Assembly: GCA_920105625.2 (NCBI GenBank)
Contig: OV050032.1
Coordinates: 200,143,291-200,207,290, forward strand
DNA: 64,000 nt
Direction: 5' to 3'
From: Clusia tigrina
Lineage: Eukaryota; Arthropoda; Insecta; Diptera; Clusiidae
Made by a program: the position numbers and the translations under genes. This document shows positions 23,155 to 35,118 of the stretch, piece by piece. Under the pieces are notes generated by a model that did not search any database, was not told where the DNA came from, and saw nothing but the letters and a program-made list of their open reading frames with translations. Each line of letters begins with the position of its first letter. Positions within the stretch are counted from its first letter, which is position 1.

Positions 23155-23335
23155 AGATTAGATTAGATTAGATTTATTTAAGGGTGTTATACACTGCAAC
23201 CTGAGAGATCTTTTGTAATACCCCTATTTATTTGAAAGATGAGGATAGTCTCATCTATAAATCTTCTGTCAAGTTATTTTTCGACAGGAATTCATATATT
23301 TTGGAGGAATCAAGTTGAGGGATCTTGCTCTCCCT
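23155..23335 (-). mobile_element. RNase H-LINE 3'UTR fragment
   Basis: Matches 20240-20395, including GGTGTTATACACTGCAACCT, the TTTGAAAGATGAGGATAGT block and CGACAGGAATTCATATATTT. A (GATTA)n tail lies at its 3' (left) side. It is truncated before the coding part, ending at GATCTTGCTCTCC. Confidence 0.8.
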
Positions 23336-25030
23336 AAAAAGAATGTCAGCTTCTTTTCGCATGACTTTGGATCAACAAACCAAGTTTCATCCACTTGACT
23401 TTTTCTGATTTTTAAAGCCTTCTGGTGGCAAATCGTGCTGGAATGTCTGCGTACTACACACACACAAATTGATATAGGATGAATCTAATTTTCGGTGAAG
23501 TCATTCATTACTTGCTTCCTTCTCAGACGTTTCCTACTAACAGCGAGGCAGGTAGGCAGGCCACATACGCACAAAAATAAATTGCGACTAATATTAATCC
23601 ATAAAAGACCGACGAGGCACTCCTCCTCTGCAATAATTAATTCCTTTCATGTTATAAACTATAAGGAAGAGATATCAGCAACCACAGGAGCAACAACAAA
23701 TGCTGCTGCTGCTGTGTGACGACGCCAACTGCGACTTGCGACAGCATCAATAACGCAAATGCAACAAACAGCAAATGCGGGCACACCACTCCACACGAGT
23801 GGTCAACTCACTTCACTTTGGCCACTATTGGCATTAGCTCCAGATATCAATTACAAACAAGGCGTTACCAATTTTCTACACTTTTCCATACAACAAAACG
23901 CACAACAAAAAGAATAAGTAAAATAAGAATAAACATGAGAATGAAAATGAAGCAAAAGACGCTGCAGTAATTCAAGTGTTTATGTTGAAATTGATCTCAG
24001 TGTACGAGGAATGGGAGTAAGTACTTCGGTAGGGTCGGTCAGTAGCAGCAGAGCAGAGCAATGGAGGTACGGAGGAGCATGCACAGCATGTGGCCACATC
24101 AACTAAGGCCCTATATCTGTATGTGTAGGTATTACACTGTCATTATGACTGTTGTTGTTATTGCTTTTTGCTACCAATCCTGTGAAACCACAAACACATG
24201 TGCGGTTAGGCTAAAGCGGATGCGTGAGTAGTGAGTGCCCTCCAAGTAATATGAAGCAGCAGCAGCCCAGTCGGAAATGACAACCTAAATGCTTGAGGCA
24301 TACGGGGCAGACATAAACCTGTGAACTTCGCCCGATCTAAGATTCTGACGTATCTCAACGTCCTGATTATCTTTGAACTGCTTCTATATGATGTCTATTG
24401 GTTTTCAAGGTATTTCATAGTATCTGCACTAAGAAATGCATGTCCCCCGAAGGATATCTTAGCAGACCACAGTCTGAAATCAACTCTATAAGATCCCATA
24501 CTGCCATCATTGGTGATATTTTGATTGGCTCCAAACTTTCCCAATGGCATATGATGAACCGCATTTGAGTCTATATTGACAGACGACTGCAGGGATGGAG
24601 GAACCATTATTGGACGATTGGACAGACGTGCGAAGTGTGTAATCAAAACATTTCCTTTTTATGCTTTTGCACATTCTTTTCTTTTCTCACCTGTAAGGCA
24701 ATGCCAAGATATACTGGCTGAGATACGTGTGCATGAACTCGCGGCTACTGCAGCTCAGCATCAGCAACAACAGCAATTGTTGTGGTTGCTGTGATTCTTC
24801 TGTTGTTTTTCTTGGCGTTGTACTGAATGGAAAGATCCATGTGCCACAGATACGAAGTAGTTGTAGAAATTTTAATTAAATTAAGATTATTACGCATTTC
24901 TTTCCGTATATATAAATATATAATTATTGTGTTGGAAGACGAAACACGACCACGTGACAAAGCGTAGAACGATGTGAAATGAAAGGCAGAGCTTTATTGA
25001 ATATATGGGAAAGCTAACATAAAATAGCCA
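23336..25030. other. Intron-like DNA, nothing recognised
   Basis: Short CAA/GCT-rich stretches near 23680-23720 and 24750-24790 are simple sequence. Otherwise no ORF with a motif. Confidence 0.5.
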
Positions 25031-25039
25031 TTCGGGAAG

Positions 25040-26590
25040 AAGCAAATGAAATCAGTCATGTCAGCACATCCAAAGACGTCTCCTCTTCCTCCATACAGAA
25101 TCTGCAGGAGCCTTCCGAGGTGACCCTCATCCTCACCATATGTGATTTCAACTTACAGTGTCCTGTAAGTAGGCCTGTCATTATCCTAAGATTATTCTTA
25201 GAGAGATGGATGAGTGCTTCGAATGTTTTTAGGTGGCATGTCCCTAGCAGACCCTTCAATACCCAGTGTTAACCCAGTGTTAGTGCCTATGGTGTCCCTC
25301 ATCGATCGTAAGCTGGTTGAACGGCTTGCCCTTGCCTACACCACAGAAGGGTTCTGGGCCAATAAAGAGTGTTGCAACCCCCTTCCTGGCAAGTTCGTCG
25401 GCAACCTCGTTCCCTTCTATGCCAGTATGTCCTGGAACCCATAGAATAGTTACCTTGTTGCGTGAGTCAAGAGCATTAAGTTTTTTGATGCACTCCCACA
25501 CCAGTTTCCAGTTTACCTGATAAGAGGTAAGTGCCCCAATGGCCGCTTGGCTGTGCGATAGGATGGCAATTTTCTTGAGCTCATAACCTTTTTCAATGTT
25601 GAATAGTGCACATCTCTCAATAGCGTGGATTTCCGCCTGGAAGATGCTAGTATATTTGCCTAGGGATTCGTAGTATTTGTATCTAGGTCAACGCCGGAAC
25701 CCTCTTCTGTGAGTGACCCGTCGGTATACCAGGTGATCGTGGACTGATCTAAACTGTAGGTTTCGCTGAGACCTCTCCAAGCGTTTTTGTAGCTCCACTC
25801 TGTCTTAAGCAACTTGGTGAAACTGTAGCGCGTGCTTGTAAACTCTTTCGGTGTACAAATGTCTGGAATGGACTTTGATAATGTTTCAACCATCTGACTC
25901 CCCAAGAGACTTTCAGGGCCGTTTACTGCTCTCGTTATTCTATACAAAGACCTCGTTATTCTATACAGAGCCCTCGTTATTCTCTACAGAGCCCACGTTA
26001 TTCTATACAGAGACCTCATTATTCTATACAGAGCCCTCGTTATTCTATAAAGAGCCCTCGTTTTCTATACAGAGCCTTCGTTATTCTACACAGAGTCCTC
26101 GTTATTCTATACAGAGCCCTCGTTATTCTATACAAAGCCCTCGTTATTTTATACAGAGCCCTCGTTATTCTACACAGAGCCCTCTTTATTCTCTACAGAG
26201 CCCTCGTTATTCTCTACAGAGCCCTCGTTATTCCATACAAAGACCTCGTTATTCTATACAGACCCCCCTTTTCTATACAGAGCCCTCTTCTCTTGTGTTT
26301 CCACAAATATGTAGAGGGGTGTAAGTTTCAGTATGACATTCAGGGCGGCTGTTGGACAGGTTCTCATAGCCCCAGTTATAGAGACGCCAGCAAGCCTTTA
26401 CACCTTAACTAGCGCTTGCGCAATGTTTAGTTACCATGCTTTCTTAGCTCTCAGAACCGCTCCATAAGTGATCATTGGGCGTACTAACATGATGGACATC
26501 CATCGCAGGATCTTGGAATTGCATCTCCAATTTTTCCCCGCGATGGAACTGCATATCATGAGCGTAGCACTAACTAAAGCATATCTAAGA
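25040..26590 (-). mobile_element. RNase H-LINE, RT end to 3' end, split by a 21-bp array
   Basis: Read right to left on the minus strand, 26590-26300 gives the post-RT region (ITGAMRTCPT in degraded form). A 21-bp array follows (25929-26285). Then 25947-25280 gives the RNase H domain with TITWYTDGSLTEEGSG, LWVPGHTGIEGNEVADELAR and the KGVATLFIGPEPF linker. Finally 25259-25056 gives LTGHCKLKSHMVRMRVT and CRFCMEEEETSLDVL. RNase H catalytic residues (Asp in YTDGS, Asp in VADELA) are visible. Frames are broken, so the element is inactive. Confidence 0.85.
25929..26285 (+). repeat. 21-bp minisatellite inside the LINE, about 17 copies
   Basis: The unit is CCTCGTTATTCTATACAGAGC. It sits between the post-RT linker and the RNase H domain of the minus-strand LINE, where intact elements have no such repeat. 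Plus-strand frames read SLFYTEP repeated and are artefacts. Confidence 0.93.
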
Positions 26591-26802
26591 ATATAATACA
26601 CAAATTGCGCTGACTCATTGGTTCGTTGTATATGACACTTTTTCTAGCTCTGACTACGTACATACTCGTATCTGTAACTATCTCTATCATTCTCTACCTC
26701 TCCTTATCTACGTAAATCTATCTCTTTATCTCTCTCTATCCCCATGTATCAATCCTTCTCTATTCTCTAATCCATCATCGTCAATCAGATTTATATTAAG
26801 CC

Positions 26803-28318
26803 ATATCTTTCAATCCAACTCTTTTAAACCATATCTTTCAATTCATCTCTGTGAATCCATCTCTTTCAAACCATATCTTTCAATCCATCTCTGTCAATCC
26901 ATCTCTGTCAATCCATTTCTGTCAATTCATCCCCTTCAATCCATCTCTTCCAATCCATCTCTGTCAATCCATTTCTTTCAACCCATCTCTTTCAATCCAT
27001 CTCTGTCAATCCATCTCTCTCAATCCATCTCTGTTAATCCATATTTTTCAGTCCATATCTTTCAATCCACATCTTTCAATCCATCTCTTTCAACCCATCT
27101 CTTTCAATGCATCTCTGTCAATCCATCTCAGTTAATACATCTCTTTTAATGCATATTTTTCAATCCATATCTTTCAATTCATCTCTTTCAATCCATCTCG
27201 GTCAATTCACCTCTGTCAATCCATCTCTGTCAATCCATCTCTGTCAATCCATCTCTTTTAATGCATATTTTTCAATGCATATCTTTCAATTCATCTCTCT
27301 CAATCCATCTCTGTTAATCCATCTCTTTCAATCCATCTCTGTCAATCCATCTCTCTCAATCCATCTCTGTTAATCCATCTCTCTCAATCCATCTCTGTTA
27401 ATGCATATTTTTCAGTCCATATCTTTCAATCCACATCTTTCAATCCATATCTGTCAATCCATCTCAGTCAATCCTTCTCTTTTAATGCATATTTTTCAAT
27501 CCATATCTTTCAATTCATCTCTTTCAATCCATCTTTGTCAATCCATCTCTCTCAATCCATCTCTGTCAATCCATCTGTTTCAATCCATCTCTGTCAATTC
27601 ATCTCTTTCAATCCATCTCGGTCAATTCATCTCTTTCAATCCATCTCTGTCAATCCATCTCTCTCAATCCATCTCTATTTATGCATATTTTTCAGTCCAT
27701 ATCTTTCAATCCACATCTTTCAATCCATCTCTTTCAACCCATCTCTTTCAATCCATCTCTGTCAATCCATCTCTCTCAATCCATCTCTGTTAATGCATAT
27801 TTTTCAGTCCATACTTTCAATCCACATCTTTCAATCTATCTCTTTCAACCCATCTCTTTCAATCCATCTCTGTCAATCCATCTCTCTCAATCCATCTCTG
27901 TTAATGCATATTTTTCAGTCCATATCTTTCAATCCACATCTTTCAATCCATCTCTTTCAACCTATCTCTTTCAATCCATCTCTGTTAATCCATCTCTCTC
28001 AATCCATCTCTGTTAATGCATATTTTTCAGTCCATATCTTTCAATCCACATCTTTCAATCCATATCTGTCAATCCATCTCAGTCAATCCTTCTCTTTTAA
28101 TGCATATTTTTCAATCCATATCTTTCAATTCATCTCTTTCAATCCATCTTTGTCAATCCATCTCTCTCAATCCATCTTTGTCAATCCATCTCTTTCAATC
28201 CATCTCTGTCAATCCATCTCTCTCAATCCATCTCTGTCAATCCATCTCTCTCAATCCATCTCTGTCAATCCATCTCTTTCAATCCGTCTCTTTCAATCCG
28301 TCTATATTAATCCGTCTC
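26803..28318 (+). repeat. 12-bp satellite, about 125 copies
   Basis: The unit is TCTTTCAATCCA or TCTGTCAATCCA. A longer block containing TGCATATTTTTCAGTCCATA followed by TCTTTCAATCCACATC recurs several times (about 27404, 27680, 27790, 27905, 28015), so higher-order duplication has occurred. All plus frames are open because the 12-mer has no stop. Confidence 0.95.
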
Positions 28319-29500
28319 TAAATGGCTGCATCCCGCTAATTAGATTAAGTCCAGTTGTGAGTAACTAAGAAAGGTTTAAACTCGATAGACTCGCCTTGGT
28401 CGTATAGAGCAGGGAGACGCCCGCTGCCAGATTCACGGTACGAGCTTTTTATCACAGACCAATAACGACGCTTTTATCGTTCAACTCACAAAAGAACGCT
28501 GATTGGACCCTCTCCATTTACAAAAGAAAAACTCTCTCCACAATAATTCGCACAAAAAGAAGAAAATACCGAATTATTAATTAAAGCCAACGCAGAGCAA
28601 AGAAAACTCCTGCAAGTGGCGCAACAGCCTGGAAACTCACCGTGAAGCACGTCACACTTGCCGCCATATTTGAGCCGTTAATTATAAAATAACTCAAATT
28701 ACAATGTGTAAAATAAATATCAGTTATTTGGTCACAAATTGGAGCAAGCGTGCAAGCGGACGTGTCGGCAGCCAACGGACTGTGGGCTAAGAGCCGTTTA
28801 ACCATGGAGCGGCTGTGGCAGCACCGGCACACAGCGGATTTTAAGGCAAATGCCAGAGTATTGCTCGGCAAAGCGCGGCTCTAGCGGAGGCCGCGGCTCC
28901 CAAACGATACTTTCTCCTTTGATGCTGGTGAATGGAGCCTAGAGGCGCGTTTGCTTGAATGGAGTCAAACAATTGAACCGTTCACAATATCTGTTGGCGT
29001 TTGTTGTGACAATTGTAGTTGCTGTCATTGTTGTAGTTGTTCTTGATTTTAACGGGCTAATTAGCTCACCAAATACCGATTTGATTCGTAATTTAATTAG
29101 CCGCTAAATTGGCCCGCTCAATCGGCAGGCGTTTTGATTGAATGCAATCGTGCCAATGGAATGCAAAACGGTCATGCATTGCGTGTCCTTCTATGTGTGT
29201 ATGAGGATGTGTTTGTATATGAGCATTGGTATGTATATGAGCATGTGTATGTGAGTGCGTGCTTGCGTAAGTGTGTGAATACGCCTGACAAATGACTAGA
29301 TACGCAATAACGTGATTTGTGGCACACGCACCTATTAACAGTAATAAATCATATTTTGTGTGGCTATTCCGGATATTAAAGATAAGCAAACTTTGAGTGT
29401 TCAGTGTTAGATAAGCATAAATCTGGTTTATACCGAGGCTTTAAATAGTCAAAAGAAGTACTGAAAATCATGTGCTTGGTATAACTAAATACAACCTTGT
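28319..29500. other. Intron-like DNA, nothing recognised
   Basis: Moderately GC-rich around 28600-28950. A (TATG/TGTG)n-like stretch lies at 29190-29275. No ORF with a motif. Confidence 0.5.
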
Positions 29501-29612
29501 AGATAGATAGATAGATAGAAGTGGGGTAGGCTGGAAAACGCCGAAAAATGAAGTATCCAAGCACTCAGGTTTTACGGCCACTCCTACCTACCTACCTACC
29601 TACACATTTTAA
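29500..29612 (+). mobile_element. Possible LINE 3' tail
   Basis: A (GATA)n run is followed by GTAGGCTGGAAAACGCCG and GGCCACTCCTACCTACCTAC. The end resembles the LINE tail GGCGGCCACTCCTACCTAAC at 45.2 kb. There is no coding part, so confidence is low. Confidence 0.35.
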
Positions 29613-29765
29613 AACTTCTTCGATTCTTTTATAGATCTCAGAAGACTGTCCAGGGATAAGGAATGTACAGTATCCATTCCCGAAACATTTGACCTTGATA
29701 TGCGCCTCATTCTGGGAAAGGCACTAGAAACTCAAGACAAAACCCCCTCTTCAGAACCCTTGTTA

Positions 29766-31028
29766 CGAGGGGTACCATTTATATTTCGGGAACTGGCAAC
29801 ACTAATGTCAATAGACAAAATCTGGCAACACCATAATAAAGTTTGACATATTTTAGCATAAACGTACTCACAACGTGTTGATGCACAAGTGCTATTTGTT
29901 TTGTTTACAGTGAATTAAGAAAATCAATTTGGCCAAAAAATGGAAATTTCAAGAGAAGGTTTTCGGTGGATTATTTTTCACAACTTTCGACGTGGATTAT
30001 CTCAACAAGAATGTGTCGATGAACTCAGTTCTTTGTATGGCGATAAAGCACCATCAAAAACCACAGTATATCGTTGGTATAGTGAATTCAATTGTGGTCG
30101 TAGTTCGGTCGCCGACGAACTCCGCGAAGGTCGTCCGGTTGTTGAGCCACAAAACATCGATGCAGTGCCTGAACTGATAATGCAAGATCGTCATGTGACA
30201 TATCGTGAGATAGAGGACACCTTGGGCATTACTTCCACTTCCATACATTCAATATTGCATGAAAATTTGGCTGTCAAAAAGATTTTTTTCTCGTTGGATC
30301 CCACATAATTTGACAATCTCTCAGAAAAAGGCTCGTGTCAATTGGTGTAAGGAAATTATTAAAAACTTCGACCGTGGTGCTTCAAAAGTCGTGTATAAAA
30401 TCGTGACAGTGACGAATCATGGATATATGCGTATGAGCCGGAAACAAAACAAGAATCGACCGTGTGGGTATTCCAAGCCGAGCTAAATCCAACAAAAGTT
30501 GTTCGTGGAAGAAGCACAGCGAAGCAAATGGTCGCCTGTTTCTTCGGCCGAATGGGTCATGTGGCCACTGTGCCGCTTAAGCAACGTAGGACAGTCAATT
30601 CTGAGTGGTACACGACCATTTGTTTGCCGGAAGTCTTCGAAGAAATTCGTAAAACCAACCGCCAAAGACGAATCATTCTCCATCATGACAATGCTAGCTA
30701 TCACTCATCTCGTCAAACAGGTGAATTTTTGAGAAGTCAAAATATCGAATTGATGACTTATCCTCCGTACAGTCTTGATTTGGCACCCAATGACTTCTGC
30801 TTGTTCCCGAATTTTAAAGTTAAACTGCTTGGTCAACGATTTACGAGCGCCGAAGAAGCAGTTGAAACGTTCAAAAACCATGTTTAGCAGGTGTCTCAAG
30901 AGGCATGGAAAAACTGCTATGACAAATGGTTTGAACGAATGCAAAAGTGTATTGATCATCAAAGGGAATATTTTGAAAAAGAATAAAGCCATTTTCATTT
31001 AAAAATGTTTGTTATTATTTGCTATTCC
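29766..31028 (+). mobile_element. Mariner (irritans-like), copy 2, right end missing
   Basis: The left end (TA then CGAGGGGTACCATTTATATT) is intact and the internal sequence closely matches the 4943-6233 copy. The match stops at GCTATTCC (31028), so the right inverted repeat is absent, and a block of 100-bp direct repeats begins 19 bp later (31047). Without that end the element cannot be mobilised. Confidence 0.9.
29940..30986 (+). pseudogene. Mariner transposase, multiply disrupted
   Basis: The start is the ATG at 29940 (MEISREGF). The N-terminal frame is intact here (FRRGLSQQECVDELSS), unlike copy 1. Differences from copy 1 are an in-frame six-base loss near 30138, an extra T in the run at 30282-30289 that shifts the frame before the WIPHNLTIS linker, loss of one G near 30408 at the first catalytic Asp, and a TAG at 30885-30887. 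The second Asp (HHDNASYHSS) and third (LDLAPND, with SPD changed to SLD) remain. The original stop is probably at 30984-30986. Confidence 0.88.
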
Positions 31029-31046
31029 ATAAAACAGTCAAATTAT

Positions 31047-31335
31047 CCCTTCTTCGACTTCATAAAGTCGAGACCGTATTGTTACCCAATCAGCTCACTG
31101 CGCCCACCCATGTTACACTCCATAACATTCGTTAAGTCTCGAATGATCCCTTCTTCGACTTCACAAAGTTAACTGCTAAAACATATCTAGATATCGTATT
31201 GTTACCCAATCACCCATGTTACACTCCATAACTTTCGTTTAGCCTCAAATGATCCCTTCTTCGACTTCACAAAGTTAACTGCTAAACCATATCTAGAGAC
31301 CGTATTGTTACCCAATCAGCTCAGTGCACCCACCC
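31047..31335 (+). repeat. About 103-bp tandem direct repeats, three copies
   Basis: CCCTTCTTCGACTTC occurs at 31047, 31148 and 31254, with AAAGTTAACTGCTAAA and GTATTGTTACCCAATCA in each fuller unit. The array starts close to where mariner copy 2 is truncated. Confidence 0.85.
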
Positions 31336-33310
31336 AAAGTAAGTCAAAAAGTAAATTCCAATCAGTGTATCAGATGTGATCGGGTGATGGGTGTGGTAAC
31401 TATTAAGTAGATTTCGTTAAAGGAGTTATCCTCGCAATGCATTGGTTTGATATTGCAATGGTTTGATATTGCAAGCACTCCAAAGTCCAAAGTAACCACT
31501 GTAGAAATGGTACAGCATTTGTGGGTGGCATTGACCAATAATGGGGAGTTATATATCAGGTGATTCGTAATGAAAATCCAATATAGTTGAGGTTGTTATT
31601 ATTCAAGGCTGAGAAATTGAGACCCCCCATTCAAAAGTTTATGTTACAATCATAGCAGTACTTTGTGGCATAAATGTGGAGCAAATTTGAGAATGCAACG
31701 TCGAATTGCACAAAGTTTTGACTTATCTTTCATTTAAGATTATTCTAGACTATATCTTGCTTTATAACCTCTCAATCTCCATCGGAGCAGCTGATTTCCG
31801 CTCTTTCCTTTTTTAGAGCGCCGCACTCACTCACTTACACTTTTTGCGAGGAAGGCATCTTGTGGCAATAGCTGTGTCGTCGCAAAAGACCATCTAAAGA
31901 CACGTTAGTTAAGATAGGCTGCAAGAGACAGCCAGCTCGTTACTAGACTCGTTACGCTGTACTTGTATATCAAAGGATTAAGCCTTAAACTTTTTACTGC
32001 ATACTTTCAACTACTGCTACCGCCTGCTGAAGCCACTGCCGCGCCGCCTGCATCAATTGCCAGCTTTATGCACACTGTCGCATGTTACTACTGCCGCACA
32101 AAGCCACTACCATACCCTTACTGACATATTAAGTAGGCCGCTAAGCAATAAACTTGCATATTTTATGCGACAATAAATTACAACTCCGCACGTATGTACG
32201 AACAGACGTACACCAGACCCGCTGGGCTCATTTCCCTCGAAAAATAAACACAAAAAATGGAAAAATAGGAGAGAAAAAATCAACAAAAGGCATAAAGAAT
32301 GGGGAAAAAGTCAAATAACAATGGCTGACGACCGCCATGTACGCAATAATATTAAAGCAGCCACGAATTTTTAGCAAGTATCTTTAGTAGAGTAGGCATG
32401 GTCGACAATGGCAACTAGCATGGCAGCAAGTGACACAAAAACAGCTGACTAAGTACAGCCAAAATACTTAACAGACAGGCAGGCATGAAGACGAGCAACA
32501 GTGGTGTTGGCAACTCAGTGCGTTCAAAATTCCCTTTTCAATTGACATGTGTGGATACTTGAGGAGAAATCTGGTAGGATGCACGGCCACTGCTGACTGA
32601 CGATAGTGATGATTTAATAGACTTCCAGCATAAGCACTATTTATATAATAATAAGGAATGGTTGCTGAAGAATCTCTCGCGAAGAAAATCAAACTCAATG
32701 CAGTTGTGTGGGCACATTTCTGTAGAAATAGATACGGCCTGGAAACAAACCAAAAACACCAAAAGGAAGAAACAGCAAACAGCAAAAATGCCCAAGCCAC
32801 GCATAAAAACATGGCTAAGCATAATTTATGGCTTCTTTATGCAACTGCTCTGGTAAAGGTCATCAATTCTGGTCTAAACTTGTTTCTCTTTCTCTGCCGT
32901 GCACACAAAGTACAAGCAACAGTCGTCGCAACACAACTTGCCAGTGTCTACACGCATGCGCAATGTGGTTTCTTTCGCTTTCCTCAAGGGGATTTTTTTC
33001 TGATTTTATTTCATTTTGAAATTTTCATACTAGTACAATCGAATATGTTGGTTTTAATTAAGACCCTTTTGTCACTGCAAATTTATAGATTGCCGGCAGT
33101 CGTATTTGTCAATGTTGGTCGGAAGGGGCCCAGGGTGTGAGTGATCGAAAGAGTGTTAAGTGAATGGTGGGCATACAATAAACCCAAGGCATAATTAAGA
33201 AGTCAGATCAGAGAGGCAGTCTTTCGGAAAAGAATTAAGGGATTTACACAGTAACCTAGTCCCCATACAACGTTAAAAGACAAGTTCTCAGATGTCAAGC
33301 TTCAAGCGCC
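31336..33310. other. Intron-like DNA, nothing recognised
   Basis: Several short ORFs, including plus 32658-33140, have no domain I know. No repeats beyond small duplications such as GGTTTGATATTGCAA near 31445. Confidence 0.5.
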
Positions 33311-33313
33311 CTA

Positions 33314-33620
33314 TTGCTAATTGTAACCAGGAACATACCATTACTTCAGAGAAGCCACTGAGAGTGACAATTGTAATCAGGAACCCGCCATTACTTCGAA
33401 AAACCCACTGAAAGTGACAACTGTAACCAGGAATCTGCCATTACTTTGAAGAACCCACTGAAAGTGACAATTATAACCAGGAACCTGGCATTACTTCAGA
33501 GAAGCCACTGAGAGTGACAATTGTAACCAGGAACCTGCCACTACTTCAAAGAACCCACTGAAAGTGACAATTGTAACCAGGACCCTGCCATTACTTCAAA
33601 GAACCCACTGAAAGTGACAA
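33314..33620 (+). repeat. 50-bp minisatellite, six copies
   Basis: The unit begins GTGACAATTGTAACCAGGAA and continues CCTGCCATTACTTCAAAGAA and CCCACTGAAA. Units start at about 33314, 33364, 33414, 33464, 33514 and 33564. It lies just upstream of a LINE 3' fragment. Confidence 0.93.
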
Positions 33621-33719
33621 CTAAAAATATGCCGCACTCCAACGGACTGTCAGGTATCTTCCCCGTTATGTTGGAAGAGCCGTCATTGTCTGCAGCTTTC
33701 ACTTCTCTGCTGTTGCATA

Positions 33720-34180
33720 ATTTCAAATGTAGTCACACATGTCATCGAGTTATCACAACACCTCTAAATAGGCTTCCAGGTCACATTGGATTCGAAGAGA
33801 AAGAAAAACTAAAACAATTGAAAATCGACTTTCGGGAAATAGGCGTATTTGTGGAATACTCACAGGTCACTGCCGTACACGGTAAAAGGAACAATGAATG
33901 CAGGAAATGTGGGGAGCAGGGCAGAAGGGAAACTTTGGAGCATCTACTATGCCTCTGCCCCGCAATATCTAAAACGCGCCTAACACAACTGAGAGCCCCC
34001 TGGTTCGAAGAACTAGAAGAGGTCGCACAACTAGGGATAGTTTCGCTCTTATGATATGCTAAGAGCGTCTCCCTGTTCAACGATTTATACTATAGCTCTT
34101 AAATGGATATCCAACTGCCACCGCAAAGGACCTTGCAGGTCTAGGTGTGGCCTTCACGGCCGGCCAGTCTAACCTAACCT
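33720..34180 (+). mobile_element. RNase H-LINE 3' fragment (sister of 3738-4860)
   Basis: The plus strand encodes the zinc-binding block ECRKCGEQGRRETLEHLLCL, CPAISKTRLTQLRAPWFEEL and AQLGIVSLL-stop. A 3'UTR with GCCACCGCAAAGGACCTTG and the tail TCTAACCTAACCTAACTTG follow. The upstream RNase H domain is absent (5' truncation), as is usual for LINE insertions. Confidence 0.85.
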
Positions 34181-34655
34181 AACTTGTATCGTTCGCAAGA
34201 TATGATCAAAAGTGGGCGTGTGAATGGTTCGAACTACCCTAAAACTACGCAGACCCTCAAACTGTCAATATCTCTTTTCATTCATGGTTTCTACAGGAAG
34301 TGTTGAAGAATATATAAACATGACCATAGCTGCCACGCCTCTTTATAAACGTTTACAAAGCTTTAAACAAATCCATTATACACTTCCATGAGTGTAGTGT
34401 CTAAAATGTAACATTTTGTGGATGAAATTACGTAAGTTAGCATGAATATCCCGCATTGAGCAGCAGAGGAATGTCTGTTTTGAGACTTCAACAGATGGAG
34501 TACCAAAAACTGAAGGAATTAATCCTGAAAACAGTGGCTAGAATTGACGATGGCAAACGTATCTGATGATAAGGCCAACCAAGGCCTTAACTGGTATAAT
34601 TTTCATAGAAGTAGGAAGACGTTTAGGAGGTAAATTTTCCACCATATATGCTACT
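34181..34655. other. No recognisable feature
   Basis: Unique-looking AT-rich DNA with no ORF of note. Confidence 0.45.
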
Positions 34656-34658
34656 AAC

Positions 34659-34853
34659 CAATGAAGACCAATGAAGACCAATAAAGACCAATGAAGACCA
34701 ATGAAAACCAATGAAGACCAATAAAGACCAATGAAGACCAATGAAAACCAATAAAGACCAATGAAGTCCAATGAAGACCAATGAAGACCAATGAAGACCA
34801 ATGAACACCAATGAAGACCAATAAAGACCAATGAAGACCAATGAAGACCACTG
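34659..34853 (-). repeat. 10-bp minisatellite, about 20 copies
   Basis: The unit is AATGAAGACC with AATAAAGACC and AATGAAAACC variants. Minus-strand frames read VFIGLHWSSL repeated in all phases and are artefacts. Confidence 0.95.
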
Positions 34854-35074
34854 AAACGGTCTTAAGAACTCTTCTAAACTCTTCTAATTTCACACTTACA
34901 TCAGCAGATCACCTTGTCCATTTTTGGAAGAAATTCTAAGTTGAAAAGCATTACAATCAGAATAGAGTCAAAGAAAATTTAGTATTACGAGTATTGACAT
35001 TTTCAGAGCCCGTCTAAAAAACATTGTCAACATCATTTGCGTACTCTTTGCTATATTAATTGTTCGATACTCAA

Positions 35075-35082
35075 TATAAATA
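35075..35082 (+). promoter_or_regulatory. TATA box of the H1-like gene
   Basis: TATAAATA at 35075-35082, 37 bases before the ATG at 35119. A TCAATT that could act as an initiator is at 35092-35097, closer than ideal. The TATA box implies a very short 5'UTR. Confidence 0.45.
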
Positions 35083-35118
35083 CCTCTTTTTTCAATTACA
35101 TTATACAACGATCAACAA

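Noticed and set aside
26851..28368. Plus-strand ORFs up to 277 codons rich in SIHLCQSIS
   Set aside because: Frames through the 12-bp satellite; the sequence is fully explained by the repeat unit.
32658..33140. 160-codon plus-strand ORF
   Set aside because: No recognisable motif, ends in T-rich sequence, and no supporting promoter or splice pattern. Left as unassigned.
33314..33620. CRISPR-like array
   Set aside because: The repeats are contiguous with no unique spacers, and the genome is a fly.
34538..34893. Minus-strand ORFs reading VFIGLHWSSL repeatedly
   Set aside because: Frames through the 10-bp minisatellite, open in all phases.
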